Shown: positions 1 to 7,948, counted from the first letter of the stretch. The stretch: 28,030 nt of DNA from JADKCL01 sp046050405 (GCA_046050405.1 JBJOPY010000166.1:1-28030); one strand, 5' to 3'. Notes: generated by a model from the sequence alone, not told the origin. A program made the numbers and translations.

Positions 1-54
1 CTTGGTGGACAAATGCGCGGTTGGAAGCCCCTTTGCGACGCTCCCATGACGAGT

Positions 55-951
55 TTATTGCTTTGACAAGGCATCCAGACGTTCTTTCTCCTGTTTAGTC
101 AGTCCAGAATAACCCACTTCATTGATCTTGTCCAGCAAATCATCTAGTTCCTCGGCTTCATTCTTTCCCGTCTGCGGTGATGGCTGCACAGATGCAGGCC
201 TCTGCTGTGGATGGATGGCACGCACCACCACCTTCCGCTGATCAGAATAGACCATCTCAGGTGGCCTCGGAATCTGAGGCTGAGGGCGCTGGGCGGTACC
301 CTGTAACCATCGCGTGACATCCCAGCCACTTCTTAAGTACTTGATCATGAGAAAGCCAATCCCCGCCCCGACGATCTCAGCCGTGCCGGCCACCGTGAAG
401 ACTGCCCTTAGTGAGACAATGGAAGCAGCAAGCATGAACAGGCCGATGTACACGAGGGGAACATCCCAAAACAGGATTCGGAAACTGTACCTAGGCACGA
501 GGGTGATGGTGGCTGCGACCAATGTGGCATTGACCGCGCTGAAGCCCGACATCCGGGTTTCAGCGTTCGACTCCACCGTCGGCAGGAGATTGGACAGGGC
601 GATCGTCAACATGGCATTGACCACGATCGCGAGGACAATGATCCCCTGCGTCCTGAGGTTCCCGACCATGGTGTTCAGCAGATGGCCGAAGGCATAGAGC
701 ACGACCAGGTCGAGGAAGAGGAACCAGAATTGGGTGGGATGGGCTGCCAGCCAATAGGTGAACAAAGACCAAGGCTGCCGTATGGCCGTTTCTAGATGTA
801 CCGGAAGCGAAATCTGGCTGTAAAAGACACCGAAGCCCCCCTCCCCCATCAGCCCGAGCATCATGAAAAGCACCAGATAGGCTACGGTCAGCAGGGTGAG
901 CATGACACCCGTAAATCCAAACCGCTGAAGAAACTGCCTATACCAGCTCAT
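55..951 (-). CDS. Rhomboid-family membrane protein, probable pseudoprotease
   Basis: The 298-residue protein has the rhomboid layout: several hydrophobic helices between about residues 12 and 210, then a soluble charged tail. The tail ends in a DDLLDKINEVGYSGLT-type motif, usual for the second rhomboid after mutL in Bacteroidota. Ser138 sits in GFSA, where active rhomboids have GASG. The helix that should carry the catalytic His reads AEIVGAGIGF (191-200), with no His at the expected place, and the HxxxN region of TM2 reads FLFLD (77-81), with Asp for Asn. These losses are visible; I infer that it cannot cleave and may act like an iRhom or regulatory partner of its neighbour. It starts 15 bp after the upstream rhomboid gene and is probably the last gene of the mutL operon. 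Confidence 0.8.
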   Translation of the reverse strand: MSWYRQFLQRFGFTGVMLTLLTVAYLVLFMMLGLMGEGGFGVFYSQISLPVHLETAIRQPWSLFTYWLAAHPTQFWFLFLDLVVLYAFGHLLNTMVGNLRTQGIIVLAIVVNAMLTIALSNLLPTVESNAETRMSGFSAVNATLVAATITLVPRYSFRILFWDVPLVYIGLFMLAASIVSLRAVFTVAGTAEIVGAGIGFLMIKYLRSGWDVTRWLQGTAQRPQPQIPRPPEMVYSDQRKVVVRAIHPQQRPASVQPSPQTGKNEAEELDDLLDKINEVGYSGLTKQEKERLDALSKQ

Positions 952-966
952 GGCATTTGTTCATAT

Positions 967-1605
967 CTACCTACTGATCTTACGTAACTTTCCCAAATGA
1001 AGATACGCAAAACCGGCGACCATTCCGCTGAGGTGGCCGAAGTGTGAGATGTTCCCCATGGATTTCCCCGTGGTTTGCTCGAGGATGATCATCAGGGCGG
1101 AGATCGCCGCCGCACCGATCATGAAATTCCTCACTGGAAAGCTGACCGGCAGGAAGATCAGTCCCAGCCTGGTCTGCGGGAAGTAGTGGGCGAATAGAAC
1201 CATGATCCCGAACAGCGCGCCAGAGGCCCCCACGACTGGTGTCGGCGAGGGGTCGAGAAATGCCGTCATTATCATCTGCCCAAGGCCGATCGTCAGGTAG
1301 GCAGCCAAGAATCTCCTGGATCCCATCACAGTTTCCAACGTAGGCCCGAACTGAAACAGGGCAAACATGTTCAGGAGGATGTGAAGGAAATTCGCATGTG
1401 AAAAGAAGCTCGTAACCAGTTGCACCGGCATGAAACCTACAGGTTGCCCATCAGCAGCAATGATAATCGGTCTCGCGAAAAAGAGATCGGACTTGCAGAG
1501 GACGAAGTAGGCCTCCAAGGAGGGAAACAACGGCAGAGCGACAAAGACTAGCGCGTTGATGATGATCAGATTCAGGACGACGGGGGTAATGTGTATTCTC
1601 GGCAT
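967..1605 (-). CDS. Rhomboid family intramembrane serine protease
   Basis: The 212-residue polytopic membrane protein has the full rhomboid signature: HANFLHILLNM (70-80) in TM2 with the oxyanion Asn79, the nucleophile Ser128 in GASG (126-129), and HFGHLSGMVAGF (188-199) carrying the catalytic His191. It should cleave transmembrane segments of client proteins inside the inner membrane; the substrate cannot be told from the sequence. The ATG at 1605 lies 6 bp beyond the mutL stop, so the two genes are almost certainly co-transcribed and perhaps translationally coupled. A degenerate paralogue follows 15 bp downstream. The length is that of a minimal six-helix rhomboid without an extra cytosolic domain. 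Confidence 0.92.
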   Translation of the reverse strand: MPRIHITPVVLNLIIINALVFVALPLFPSLEAYFVLCKSDLFFARPIIIAADGQPVGFMPVQLVTSFFSHANFLHILLNMFALFQFGPTLETVMGSRRFLAAYLTIGLGQMIMTAFLDPSPTPVVGASGALFGIMVLFAHYFPQTRLGLIFLPVSFPVRNFMIGAAAISALMIILEQTTGKSMGNISHFGHLSGMVAGFAYLHLGKLRKISR

Positions 1606-1611
1606 AATGAA

Positions 1612-3456
1612 TTAAGCATTTTTTTGGAAAAATTGTTCGAGATCCTTGAGATTGATTTTGTAATACGTTGGTTTTCCATCCGGTGAATGTCCGGGCTGCT
1701 CACAGGCGAAGAGGCGGTCGATCAGGGTGCGCATCTCCAGGGGTTCCAAGCTCTGACCACCAATCATGGCACTTCTGGTGGCAATACTTCTGGCCAGCCG
1801 ATCATGTATCCTTTCCCGTACATCCGATCCTCCCGCCACACGTACCTCCGCGATGATTTCCTCGAAGAATTTTTCCGCCTTGCTTCCCTTCAGCTCCGCA
1901 GGCAGGCCTTGCAGGATGTAGGTATTCTGCCCAAACTCACTCAGGTCAAACCCCATGGACCGCACCTCTGACTCGATCTCCCGCATAAAACTGAAGTCAA
2001 TGGGGGAGAAAATGAGGGTCCTGGGAAACAGTAGTTGCTGACTTGCGAGGGGAGCCTTTCCGCTTGCCTTTCTCAGTGTTTCGTAAAGGATGCGCTGATG
2101 GGCATGGCTCTGGTCGATTACGATCATGCCTTCCCTGCTGGGGGTGACGATATAGCGATTGCCCAGCTGCGCCAAGAATCCGGGCTGCGGAGCGCTTTCA
2201 TGCTCCATGGTCGGCATGGGAGAGGGCGGGACTGGAAACAGGAAGTTGGGGATGGCTTCCTTTCGCATGTGGGACTGGCTCTCACTCCATCCCCCGGGTG
2301 ACATGTCCTCCCACTTGGAGGTGGATCTTAAACTGGAGTTGCCGCCCGCCGGCGGACTGCCGCCCATCTTTCCAATCATCTCCTGTCGGCCCTCGGGCAG
2401 GCTTGGGATCTGGGAGATCAAGCGCATGAGTCCCTGATCCTCCTCCTGGTCCATCATGGGTGCTTGGTGGTACTCCCCGATGCCCTTGCGAACCACGCTG
2501 TGCAGCAGCTGGTATACCGTGCGCTCGTCATCAAACTTGATCTCCGTTTTCGTCGGGTGGATATTGATGTCCACGTGGTCTGGAGCGATGTCAAAAAAAA
2601 TGCAGTAAAAGGGGAGCGCATCCTCTGGCAGCAGCCCCTCATAGGCGCGTATCACTGCATGGTGGAGGTAGGGGCTCCTGATGAACCGCCGATTCACGAA
2701 AAAGAATTGGTCGCCACGCTTGCCCTTACAGATTTGTGGCTGTGCCACAAATCCTTGAATGCCAATGTATGGAGTCTTCTCCCCGATGGGGATCAGGTGC
2801 CCTTCATAGTCACGGCCGATCAGCGCAATGAGTCGGGCTTCAAGGCCTGCAGAGGGTAGGTCATACACGGCGACTCCCTGATTGTCCAGCCGCATCGCAA
2901 TCTCCGGCTGCGCGATCGCCACCCGAATGAACTCATGGATGATGTGCCTGGTCTCGACGGGGTTGCTCTTGAGGAAATTGCGCCTGGCGGGGACATTGAA
3001 AAATAGATTTTTGACCCAGATGGTCGTTCCCTTGGCACACATGCAGGGTTCGATGCGCTTGATCTCGCTGCCTTCGATGACGATTTCTGTACCGAGATCG
3101 GAGTCGTGCAGGCGCGTGCGCATCTGCACCTGGGCGACAGCTGCGATGGAAGCCATCGCCTCCCCCCTAAATCCCAAGGTGCGAATGCTGAACAAATCCT
3201 CGCTCTTGCGAATCTTGCTTGTCGCATGCCGCTCGAAGGACATGCGGGCATCCAGTCCAGACATGCCGCAGCCATTGTCAATCACCTCCAGCAAACTTTT
3301 TCCTGAATCCTTGATCAGCAGTTCGATCCGTGTGGATCCGGCATCCACGGCATTCTCCAGCAGCTCCTTCACCACAGAGGCAGGACGCTGTACGACTTCG
3401 CCGGCTGCGATCTGGTTCGCGATGTGGTCAGGCAATAATTGGATCAACTGCTTCAT
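1612..3456 (-). CDS. mutL: DNA mismatch repair protein MutL
   Basis: MutL links MutS mismatch recognition to strand removal. The 614-residue protein shows the GHKL ATPase head: LLPDHIANQIAAGEVV with Glu20, KELLENAVDAG (30-40) with Asn35, DNGCGM, and TLGFRGEA, followed by a long variable Pro/Ser-rich linker and a dimerisation domain. The endonuclease motif DQHA(x)2E(x)4E is altered to DQSHAHQRILYE, and the later metal sites read ATRSAM and SPDGKP instead of ACR- and CPHGRP-type motifs. The nicking activity of many MutLs is therefore probably absent; I believe this is common in Bacteroidota. I chose the ATG at 3456 because MutLs begin just before the IxxLP segment and because the upstream in-frame TTG (3489) lies inside a -7 promoter box. 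Two rhomboid genes follow closely. Confidence 0.95.
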   Translation of the reverse strand: MKQLIQLLPDHIANQIAAGEVVQRPASVVKELLENAVDAGSTRIELLIKDSGKSLLEVIDNGCGMSGLDARMSFERHATSKIRKSEDLFSIRTLGFRGEAMASIAAVAQVQMRTRLHDSDLGTEIVIEGSEIKRIEPCMCAKGTTIWVKNLFFNVPARRNFLKSNPVETRHIIHEFIRVAIAQPEIAMRLDNQGVAVYDLPSAGLEARLIALIGRDYEGHLIPIGEKTPYIGIQGFVAQPQICKGKRGDQFFFVNRRFIRSPYLHHAVIRAYEGLLPEDALPFYCIFFDIAPDHVDINIHPTKTEIKFDDERTVYQLLHSVVRKGIGEYHQAPMMDQEEDQGLMRLISQIPSLPEGRQEMIGKMGGSPPAGGNSSLRSTSKWEDMSPGGWSESQSHMRKEAIPNFLFPVPPSPMPTMEHESAPQPGFLAQLGNRYIVTPSREGMIVIDQSHAHQRILYETLRKASGKAPLASQQLLFPRTLIFSPIDFSFMREIESEVRSMGFDLSEFGQNTYILQGLPAELKGSKAEKFFEEIIAEVRVAGGSDVRERIHDRLARSIATRSAMIGGQSLEPLEMRTLIDRLFACEQPGHSPDGKPTYYKINLKDLEQFFQKNA

Positions 3457-3486
3457 CGATGGTATGGGATCATTCCCCTCTCTCCG

Positions 3487-3494
3487 CAAAAATA
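3487..3494 (-). promoter_or_regulatory. Putative mutL promoter -7 box
   Basis: On the minus strand this reads TATTTTTG, a perfect match to the Bacteroidota TAnnTTTG element. It lies about 30 nt upstream of the mutL ATG, which leaves a leader of roughly 24 nt. The -33 region has only a poor TTA where TTG is expected. Confidence 0.5.
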
Positions 3495-3654
3495 CCTCAA
3501 AGGGATAATCTGCCTAACGGATTGTTCATCAACCTTGCAAGCTATGCATGGAAGGTCAACCGTTAGAGCCAACGACATGGCCATTCCATTGACCGAAAGG
3601 AAGATGAGGCCTCCTTGGACGGGCAGGTGAATGCTAAGCAGTCCCTTGGCGGTT

Positions 3655-4023
3655 TCACTGATCGGACATCTTCTTGCAGCACTTCGGCAAGGCCCCGTAG
3701 GCAGCCGGCACCGCAGGCTGAAGCCTGGTCTCATATCCTGCGCTAGCGCAGGCGTGATGGAGCCCCTCCAGCCCGATCGCATTCGAGTCATACGAGACAA
3801 TGAGCATGTGCGCGCCCAGGTCGTAGTCGGCAGATGCCACACCCTCTGTGGCGTTCAGGGCGGTCTCGATCGTCTTTTCACACATCCCACAGTTTCCGCG
3901 AACCCAGAAGGTAGCAGTGGCGTTGTTTACCTTGGAGGCGCAGCCGCAAATGCTCAACATCACTGACATCGTACCCAAACCCAGGCAGGTCCGTGCGATG
4001 GTAGAGAATACCGTGTGCTTCAT
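3655..4023 (-). CDS. Heavy-metal-associated (HMA) domain lipoprotein
   Basis: The 122-residue protein has an N-terminal signal with a lipobox-like ICGC (Cys28 as the likely lipidated residue). One HMA ferredoxin-like domain follows (about residues 35-105), with the metal-binding CxxC at Cys45/Cys48 in GNCGMCEKTIE. HMA domains of this kind bind Cu(I), Zn(II) or Hg(II) and pass the ion to partners. A further Cys pair (CCKK) near the C terminus could add ligands. It follows a DUF2231 membrane protein gene by only 9 bp and is probably in the same operon, which suggests a small envelope metal-handling pair. No P-type ATPase or CsoR-like regulator is nearby, so the metal cannot be assigned. Confidence 0.8.
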   Translation of the reverse strand: MKHTVFSTIARTCLGLGTMSVMLSICGCASKVNNATATFWVRGNCGMCEKTIETALNATEGVASADYDLGAHMLIVSYDSNAIGLEGLHHACASAGYETRLQPAVPAAYGALPKCCKKMSDQ

Positions 4024-4032
4024 CTTGATTAT

Positions 4033-4518
4033 CTATTTAAAAGGCTTACCCGAATCGTCAATGCTTTTTTGCTCCTTTGCCTGGATCACTTCCTTCATCG
4101 GCACGACGCCGCCGCCATGCTCATACACCAGTCTTCCCCCTAGGTGGGCCCCCACCCACAACACGCCGATCAGTGAGAGAAATACCCCCAGGAAGGTGAT
4201 TCGCTCCCAGAAAAAACCGGATTTCTGCCGGAGGAACGCCCAAACCGCAAGCATCCCGAAACCATAGGTGGCCATCATGACGAGGTTCTCATGGCGCCCC
4301 ATGATGGCTCGGATGGCGTCATTTGTCACAATCCGGGAGGCTTCATAGTCCCCTGAAAAAATGGTCAGGATGCAGAAAACCAGGCCGCTGACGTGAAACG
4401 CAAATCCCGCGACCTCAACCCAATGCTCCCGGCGAATCACCGCCAATAGGTACAAAACTGCAGCGGAGAGAAGCAAAACAGGGGGGAAATGTACGATCGA
4501 TGGATGCAATGGCATCAT
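4033..4518 (-). CDS. DUF2231 domain inner-membrane protein
   Basis: The protein of about 161 residues has four predicted membrane helices and the DUF2231 hallmarks: LHPSIVHFP at the N terminus, a central SGDYEAS turn, and GGRLVYEHGGGVVP near the C terminus. The conserved histidines (HPxxVHFP, RHENL, YEHG) suggest haem or metal binding, but the biochemical function of the family is not established. An in-frame TTG lies further upstream, but it sits in a promoter-like box, so I chose the ATG at 4518 (an adjacent ATG at 4515 is equally possible). The HMA lipoprotein gene follows 9 bp downstream. The longer stretch upstream (4556-4810) shows no convincing gene. Confidence 0.75.
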   Translation of the reverse strand: MMPLHPSIVHFPPVLLLSAAVLYLLAVIRREHWVEVAGFAFHVSGLVFCILTIFSGDYEASRIVTNDAIRAIMGRHENLVMMATYGFGMLAVWAFLRQKSGFFWERITFLGVFLSLIGVLWVGAHLGGRLVYEHGGGVVPMKEVIQAKEQKSIDDSGKPFK

Positions 4519-4524
4519 GATCGG

Positions 4525-4555
4525 CAAATTTCCACAATTGTTGGTCGAGAATCAA
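4525..4555 (-). promoter_or_regulatory. Putative promoter of the DUF2231/HMA operon
   Basis: On the minus strand a TTG (4553-4555) is followed after 20 nt by GAAATTTG (4525-4532), 7 of 8 matches to TAnnTTTG at the usual spacing. The predicted transcript would begin at or next to the ATG at 4518, so the message may be nearly leaderless. Confidence 0.45.
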
Positions 4556-4810
4556 GCCAATGTTCCCGATTTACGAACCTGTGGCTGGGGTTGCTGCGCC
4601 AGGGGAATGCCTGAAATCGCGCTTCCCTGGTCTCGGTCGTGAGGGCTTCAAATTCAATCCAGGGCATTGTGTACGGTCAAAATCCAGAGCCTCACCCCTG
4701 AATCCAGCCGGGTTTTCCTCCTCCTCGAACTGTAGTCCTGCTTGCGCCATGATGGAGGCTCCGTGGGCGCCGGATCTTGCTTGGAATCCATGACCGTCTC
4801 CATGCCGTCG

Positions 4811-6091
4811 TCATGGATCAGTAGTCTCGGGATTTTCTTCCTTCGGGGGCTCTTCCACTTTTTCCTCGGATTCCTTCACTTTCTTTTCCTTGGGAGCCTT
4901 TTCCTTCACCTTCTTTTCCTTATGCGTCTTTGCCTTTTTGGTTTTCAATGGCTTGGCCACGGATTCCTTTTCCAAGCCCGCCTTTGAGTCCTTCTTATTG
5001 AACCCTCCCTCTTCTTCGTGAGGGGTTGCAGTCTTCTCCACCTCCACTGCAGGATCGGGTTTCGAGTCGTTTCTGGTCTTCCCTACCATCTCCGTACCCT
5101 CCGACCGCTCACGGCCTGGAGTGGGTGCCGGCTCACTGGGAAGGCGCTTGATCGGGCCGAAGATTTCATCCTGGGTTGCCTTCCTGGCAACCTCCTCATC
5201 GGTTCTCTGTATCCCCCCCCTCTCGGATGCGCGCATTTCTTGCTCCTTGACACGGATCGCATCTTCCTCCTTCCTCAAGTTCTTGGCCTTTTCGGATTTT
5301 GTGATATGCTTGCGAATGGAGGCATAATGAACGATGGCATGCAACTCGCACTCACATTCATAGTAGTCCTCGTAGCACCTCGTGACCTGGCAGTTTATCT
5401 GGTCACCTTTCTTGAATCTGCAAGGCTTTACCGACCGCTTGAAAGTCAGTGTGTAGGCACAGTCTGCCGTCCACTTGATCCCGAAGACCATCTTGTTGCC
5501 TTTGTCCTTGATCTTCCCATTCCTGTCCACCCGGACTTTGGTCTTCAGTTTGTCCAGGTGCTGGTTACGGGTGATTTTACGTGTCTTGGTATCCCGAATG
5601 CCCCGATTACGGTTCCACTGGATTTCTCTTTTCCCCTTGCGGCGGATATAAGTGAAGAGGTTGTTCTTGTCAATGTACTCCATCTTCCCACGCCGGTACC
5701 TGGAACATGGCACCACATAGCCCTGCTTGCTGGAGCTATCGGCAGAGTTGGGTGGGTGGGTTTCCTTATCCTGGCGACCTCCACTGCCTTTTTTCTTCTT
5801 CTTTCTGGCGGCGTCGCTTCCCTCTAATCCGTCATTGTCGGCCTGATTTTCGGCATTCTTATCACGCAGCGTGGCGGCACCCGGGTCTGAGGCTTCTTCA
5901 TCCGCCGACCCACTCGGAATCCCTTGGACAGCCTTGTCCGGCTTTTCCTGCTTGATATGATTCCCTTTGACCTTGCTTCCATCTCCCTGGGAATACCCGT
6001 AGCCAGACCACATGAGGAGAGCCATAAATGCACCTGCCATGCAAAAATGCCAGAAAATCCTGCGATCCAGATGTCTGCTGACGATCCTCAT
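4811..6091 (-). CDS. Secreted Cys-rich protein with lysine-rich disordered tail
   Basis: This 426-residue protein is hypothetical. The N terminus is a signal peptide or anchor (RRIFWHFCMAGAFMALLMW). A hydrophilic Gly/Asp/Lys linker follows to about residue 120. The core (about 125-270) begins PCSRYRRGKMEYID and includes GIKWTADCAYTLTF, FKKGDQINCQVTRC and YEDYYECECEL. This order (C..GKF/MxY, then W..DCxYxL, then KGD..) recalls a family of small Bacteroidota lipoproteins, but here it has extra cysteines. The last 150 residues are a low-complexity Lys/Glu/Pro tail with repeated KEKKVKE blocks. A perfect -7 box at 6143-6150 overlaps the upstream in-frame TTG, which is why I chose the ATG at 6091. 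It has no operon partner. Structural, surface-binding or matrix roles are guesses. Confidence 0.6.
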   Translation of the reverse strand: MRIVSRHLDRRIFWHFCMAGAFMALLMWSGYGYSQGDGSKVKGNHIKQEKPDKAVQGIPSGSADEEASDPGAATLRDKNAENQADNDGLEGSDAARKKKKKGSGGRQDKETHPPNSADSSSKQGYVVPCSRYRRGKMEYIDKNNLFTYIRRKGKREIQWNRNRGIRDTKTRKITRNQHLDKLKTKVRVDRNGKIKDKGNKMVFGIKWTADCAYTLTFKRSVKPCRFKKGDQINCQVTRCYEDYYECECELHAIVHYASIRKHITKSEKAKNLRKEEDAIRVKEQEMRASERGGIQRTDEEVARKATQDEIFGPIKRLPSEPAPTPGRERSEGTEMVGKTRNDSKPDPAVEVEKTATPHEEEGGFNKKDSKAGLEKESVAKPLKTKKAKTHKEKKVKEKAPKEKKVKESEEKVEEPPKEENPETTDP

Positions 6092-6142
6092 GCCCTGAAT
6101 GTGCTTCGCAACCGACAGGAAATCGACCCCGTCAATTGAAGG

Positions 6143-6150
6143 CAAATATA
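6143..6150 (-). promoter_or_regulatory. Putative -7 box for the Cys-rich secreted protein
   Basis: On the minus strand this reads TATATTTG, a perfect TAnnTTTG match, 52 nt upstream of the ATG at 6091. No clear TTG is found at -33. Confidence 0.45.
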
Positions 6151-6204
6151 CGGATGAACTACCGGACGAAGGGTTTTGCTTATTGCTAGCCGACTCCCCA
6201 GTAC

Positions 6205-6468
6205 TTAACCAATCTCTGCGAGCAGCTCGTCCACCAAGGCTACGTATTTCTCCATGCTATGCTCAGATGATTGCCCCCTCAGGCTTTCCCAGGCCGCATA
6301 CTTAGCCGCCTCCTTGAAGTCAAACATGGCGGGTTTTTCGCCAGGCACGTCACCGTCTGTAGCCTGCTTGAACAGCGCGTACAGGTTCAGCAATTGTTCA
6401 TTGCTTGGGCGGCGGGTCAGCGTTCTCACCCGCGCTTGTGCCGATTCAAACTCTTCTTTCAGTGACAT
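6205..6468 (-). CDS. Acyl-CoA-binding protein (ACBP)
   Basis: The 87-residue protein has the four-helix ACBP fold signature: FESAQARVRTL, then LLNLYALFKQATDGD, then KPAMFDFKEAAKYAAWES (the Lys and Trp of the acyl-CoA site), and the final helix with EKYVALVDELL. ACBP binds long-chain acyl-CoA esters in the cytosol, buffering and delivering them to lipid metabolism. The ATG at 6468 gives the family's usual length; the open frame runs on upstream to a GTG at 6540 but adds 24 residues not found in ACBPs. It is transcribed divergently from plsY, an acyltransferase of phospholipid synthesis, a sensible functional neighbour although no shared control is visible. Confidence 0.92.
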   Translation of the reverse strand: MSLKEEFESAQARVRTLTRRPSNEQLLNLYALFKQATDGDVPGEKPAMFDFKEAAKYAAWESLRGQSSEHSMEKYVALVDELLAEIG

Positions 6469-6781
6469 CTGATGACGATTCGTGATGGGGGTTAAAGATA
6501 CCTGAAAACTGCGAATGGGGAATCCGGGAAAATCCCTCACAAATATGGAATCGCTGGATCATCATCAATTTTCACCGCTGGAAACGCGGCGCGACACCCG
6601 GGCCTCCATTTCCCCAGCCCTAGCGTGCGATGGAGAGGAGCACCCGCTGATCGGGTCGGATGAAGAGCCCCCACGCCCCCCGGTTCAAACATTGCCCACC
6701 ACTTCTACCGCTCCTGCTGCATGGATCCCGTTTCGATCGCGTGGGTTTCCTTTACGATGCAAATATCACTACCTTCGCCGC
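6469..6781 (+). other. Divergent intergenic region, ACBP / plsY
   Basis: About 310 bp lie between two divergent start codons. The frame upstream of plsY stays open to an ATG at 6515, but that stretch codes for Pro/Arg-rich sequence unlike any PlsY. A weak TATCTTTA box exists on the minus strand for ACBP. I see no RNA gene or repeat. Confidence 0.4.
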
Positions 6782-7447
6782 ATGGAAATCCTCCTTGACA
6801 TCGCCATCCTGCTATTACCCTATTTGCTGGGGTCGGTGAATGCTGCCGTCATCGTCAGCCAGGGACTCTATGGCGTGGACATCCGCACACTTGGCTCCCT
6901 CAATGCCGGCAGCACCAATATGTTTCGTGAGCTCGGCATCCGGGCGGGGATCCTCACACAGGCCGTGGACATCGGAAAGGGATCCTTGGCGGCTGGCCTG
7001 CCATATTTTGCGCACTGGTGGATCCCGCAGCCGCACCTCCTCTCGGGACATGACCTCGAGCTGCAGTCCATCGTCTGTGGATTGCTCGCTGTCATCGGGC
7101 ACCTCTACCCCGTCTATTTCGCCTTCAAGGGGGGCAAGGGAATCAACACCCTGCTGGGGATGATGCTCGTGACCAATTGGCAAGCCAGCATGGTCTGTCT
7201 GGCAGGCTGGATTCTCATACTCTATATCAGCAGATATGTCGCCGTCGCATCGATCGGGAGCGTCCTGATCTACCCCATCTACCAGGTTTTGCACTCCAGA
7301 GTCGCTGAGGTACCTGAAAACTGGCTCTTGGTCAGCATCGGAGTGGGCATGTTCCTGTTGGCCGTCCATACCCATCGCAGCAACATTCAGCGGATCATGA
7401 GGGGAACGGAGGACAAAACCACATGGTTTGATGGAAAAGTTCGGTGA
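6782..7447 (+). CDS. plsY: Glycerol-3-phosphate acyltransferase PlsY
   Basis: PlsY is an inner-membrane enzyme that transfers the acyl group from acyl-phosphate to sn-glycerol-3-phosphate, giving lysophosphatidate, the first step of phospholipid synthesis. The 221-residue protein has the three family loops: LLGSVNAAVI (15-24), LGSLNAGSTNMFRE (the phosphate-binding GS/NxGxTN loop), and AFKGGKGINTLLG. Several strongly hydrophobic segments fit the usual seven-helix topology. The ATG at 6782 directly precedes the first helix, as in other PlsYs. It is longer than typical bacterial PlsY (about 200), owing to an insertion after the second motif around residues 75-90. It stands alone; tRNA genes follow about 330 bp downstream. 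Confidence 0.93.
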   Translation: MEILLDIAILLLPYLLGSVNAAVIVSQGLYGVDIRTLGSLNAGSTNMFRELGIRAGILTQAVDIGKGSLAAGLPYFAHWWIPQPHLLSGHDLELQSIVCGLLAVIGHLYPVYFAFKGGKGINTLLGMMLVTNWQASMVCLAGWILILYISRYVAVASIGSVLIYPIYQVLHSRVAEVPENWLLVSIGVGMFLLAVHTHRSNIQRIMRGTEDKTTWFDGKVR

Positions 7448-7734
7448 CCCTCCAGATCCCCCGCCAGATCACAAACCCGATCCTCAAGATCGCATGGAAT
7501 GATCAGAAGGAGGGGGAGCACTTCGGTTTTCACATGGGTACTTGCGATGTGGCTGCTCCGCATCTCTCAGCACCAGTGACACTGGCAGGACGAACTCCAT
7601 GAAGACTCAGGACAGAGGCAGCCATGGGCTTGGCTCCTCTCTCTAATTGAGAATCGCTGGCGACAGATTTACCTACAGCTCCGAAGACTTGGCTCAATGC
7701 GCGGAGCCAACCCCAGAAAAATTATCCCCGTCTA
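7448..7734 (+). other. Gene-free stretch with a short hairpin
   Basis: No plausible coding sequence was found between plsY and the tRNA promoter. A 7-bp perfect inverted repeat TTGGCTC / GAGCCAA (7689-7695 and 7704-7710, loop 8 nt) is present, with no T tract after it. An earlier TTGGCTCC copy at 7630-7637 could pair with the same right arm. The function is unknown. Confidence 0.35.
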
Positions 7735-7765
7735 TTTGCAAATGCCAATTACCTCCGTATATTTG
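7735..7765 (+). promoter_or_regulatory. tRNA-Ser promoter, Bacteroidota type
   Basis: TTTG (7735-7738), a 19-nt spacer and TATATTTG (7758-7765) match the -33/-7 consensus of the primary sigma factor of Bacteroidota exactly in both boxes and in spacing. The predicted start site is near 7772, about 10 nt ahead of the mature tRNA-Ser. This is the best promoter in the window. Confidence 0.75.
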
Positions 7766-7781
7766 CATTCGAAAATCAATC

Positions 7782-7870
7782 GGAGGGGTGGGTGAGTGGC
7801 TGAAACCAACGGTTTGCTAAATCGTCGTGCTCCGTAAGGGGTACCGAGGGTTCGAATCCCTCCTCCTCCG
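7782..7870 (+). tRNA. tRNA-Ser (GCT)
   Basis: The 89-nt class II tRNA has acceptor GGAGGGG paired with CTCCTCC (7863-7869) and discriminator G7870. The anticodon stem is ACGGT/ATCGT around loop TTGCTAA, with anticodon GCT at 7816-7818, decoding AGC/AGU. A long variable arm and the T arm GAGGG-TTCGAAT-CCCTC follow. CCA is not encoded. Confidence 0.96.
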
Positions 7871-7879
7871 CTGAAGAAT

Positions 7880-7907
7880 CCCGAGTCCAACACTTGGGGT
7901 TTTCTTT
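7880..7907 (+). terminator. Probable intrinsic terminator after tRNA-Ser
   Basis: CCCGAGT (7880-7886), loop CCAAC, ACTTGGG (7892-7898): a 7-bp stem with one G-T pair, directly followed by a T-rich run (GTTTTCTTT). It begins 10 nt after tRNA-Ser, so tRNA-Ser is probably a separate transcript, at least in part. Confidence 0.55.
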
Positions 7908-7937
7908 GAAAATAAAATCAGGAAGACGGTATGTCCG
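7905..7937 (+). promoter_or_regulatory. Weak candidate promoter for tRNA-Pro
   Basis: TTTG (7905-7908), a 21-nt spacer and TATGTCCG (7930-7937), the last with two mismatches to TAnnTTTG. The position suits a start a few nt before the tRNA-Pro gene. It overlaps the T tract of the preceding terminator. Confidence 0.35.
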
Positions 7938-7948
7938 ACCGTTTTCAT

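Noticed and set aside
4560..4793. Small plus-strand open frame
   Set aside because: No recognisable domain, no promoter, lies antisense to the flank of the Cys-rich protein gene; treated as non-coding.
6515..6781. N-terminal extension of PlsY by 89 residues
   Set aside because: Pro/Arg-rich sequence without homology; the ATG at 6782 gives the normal PlsY start.
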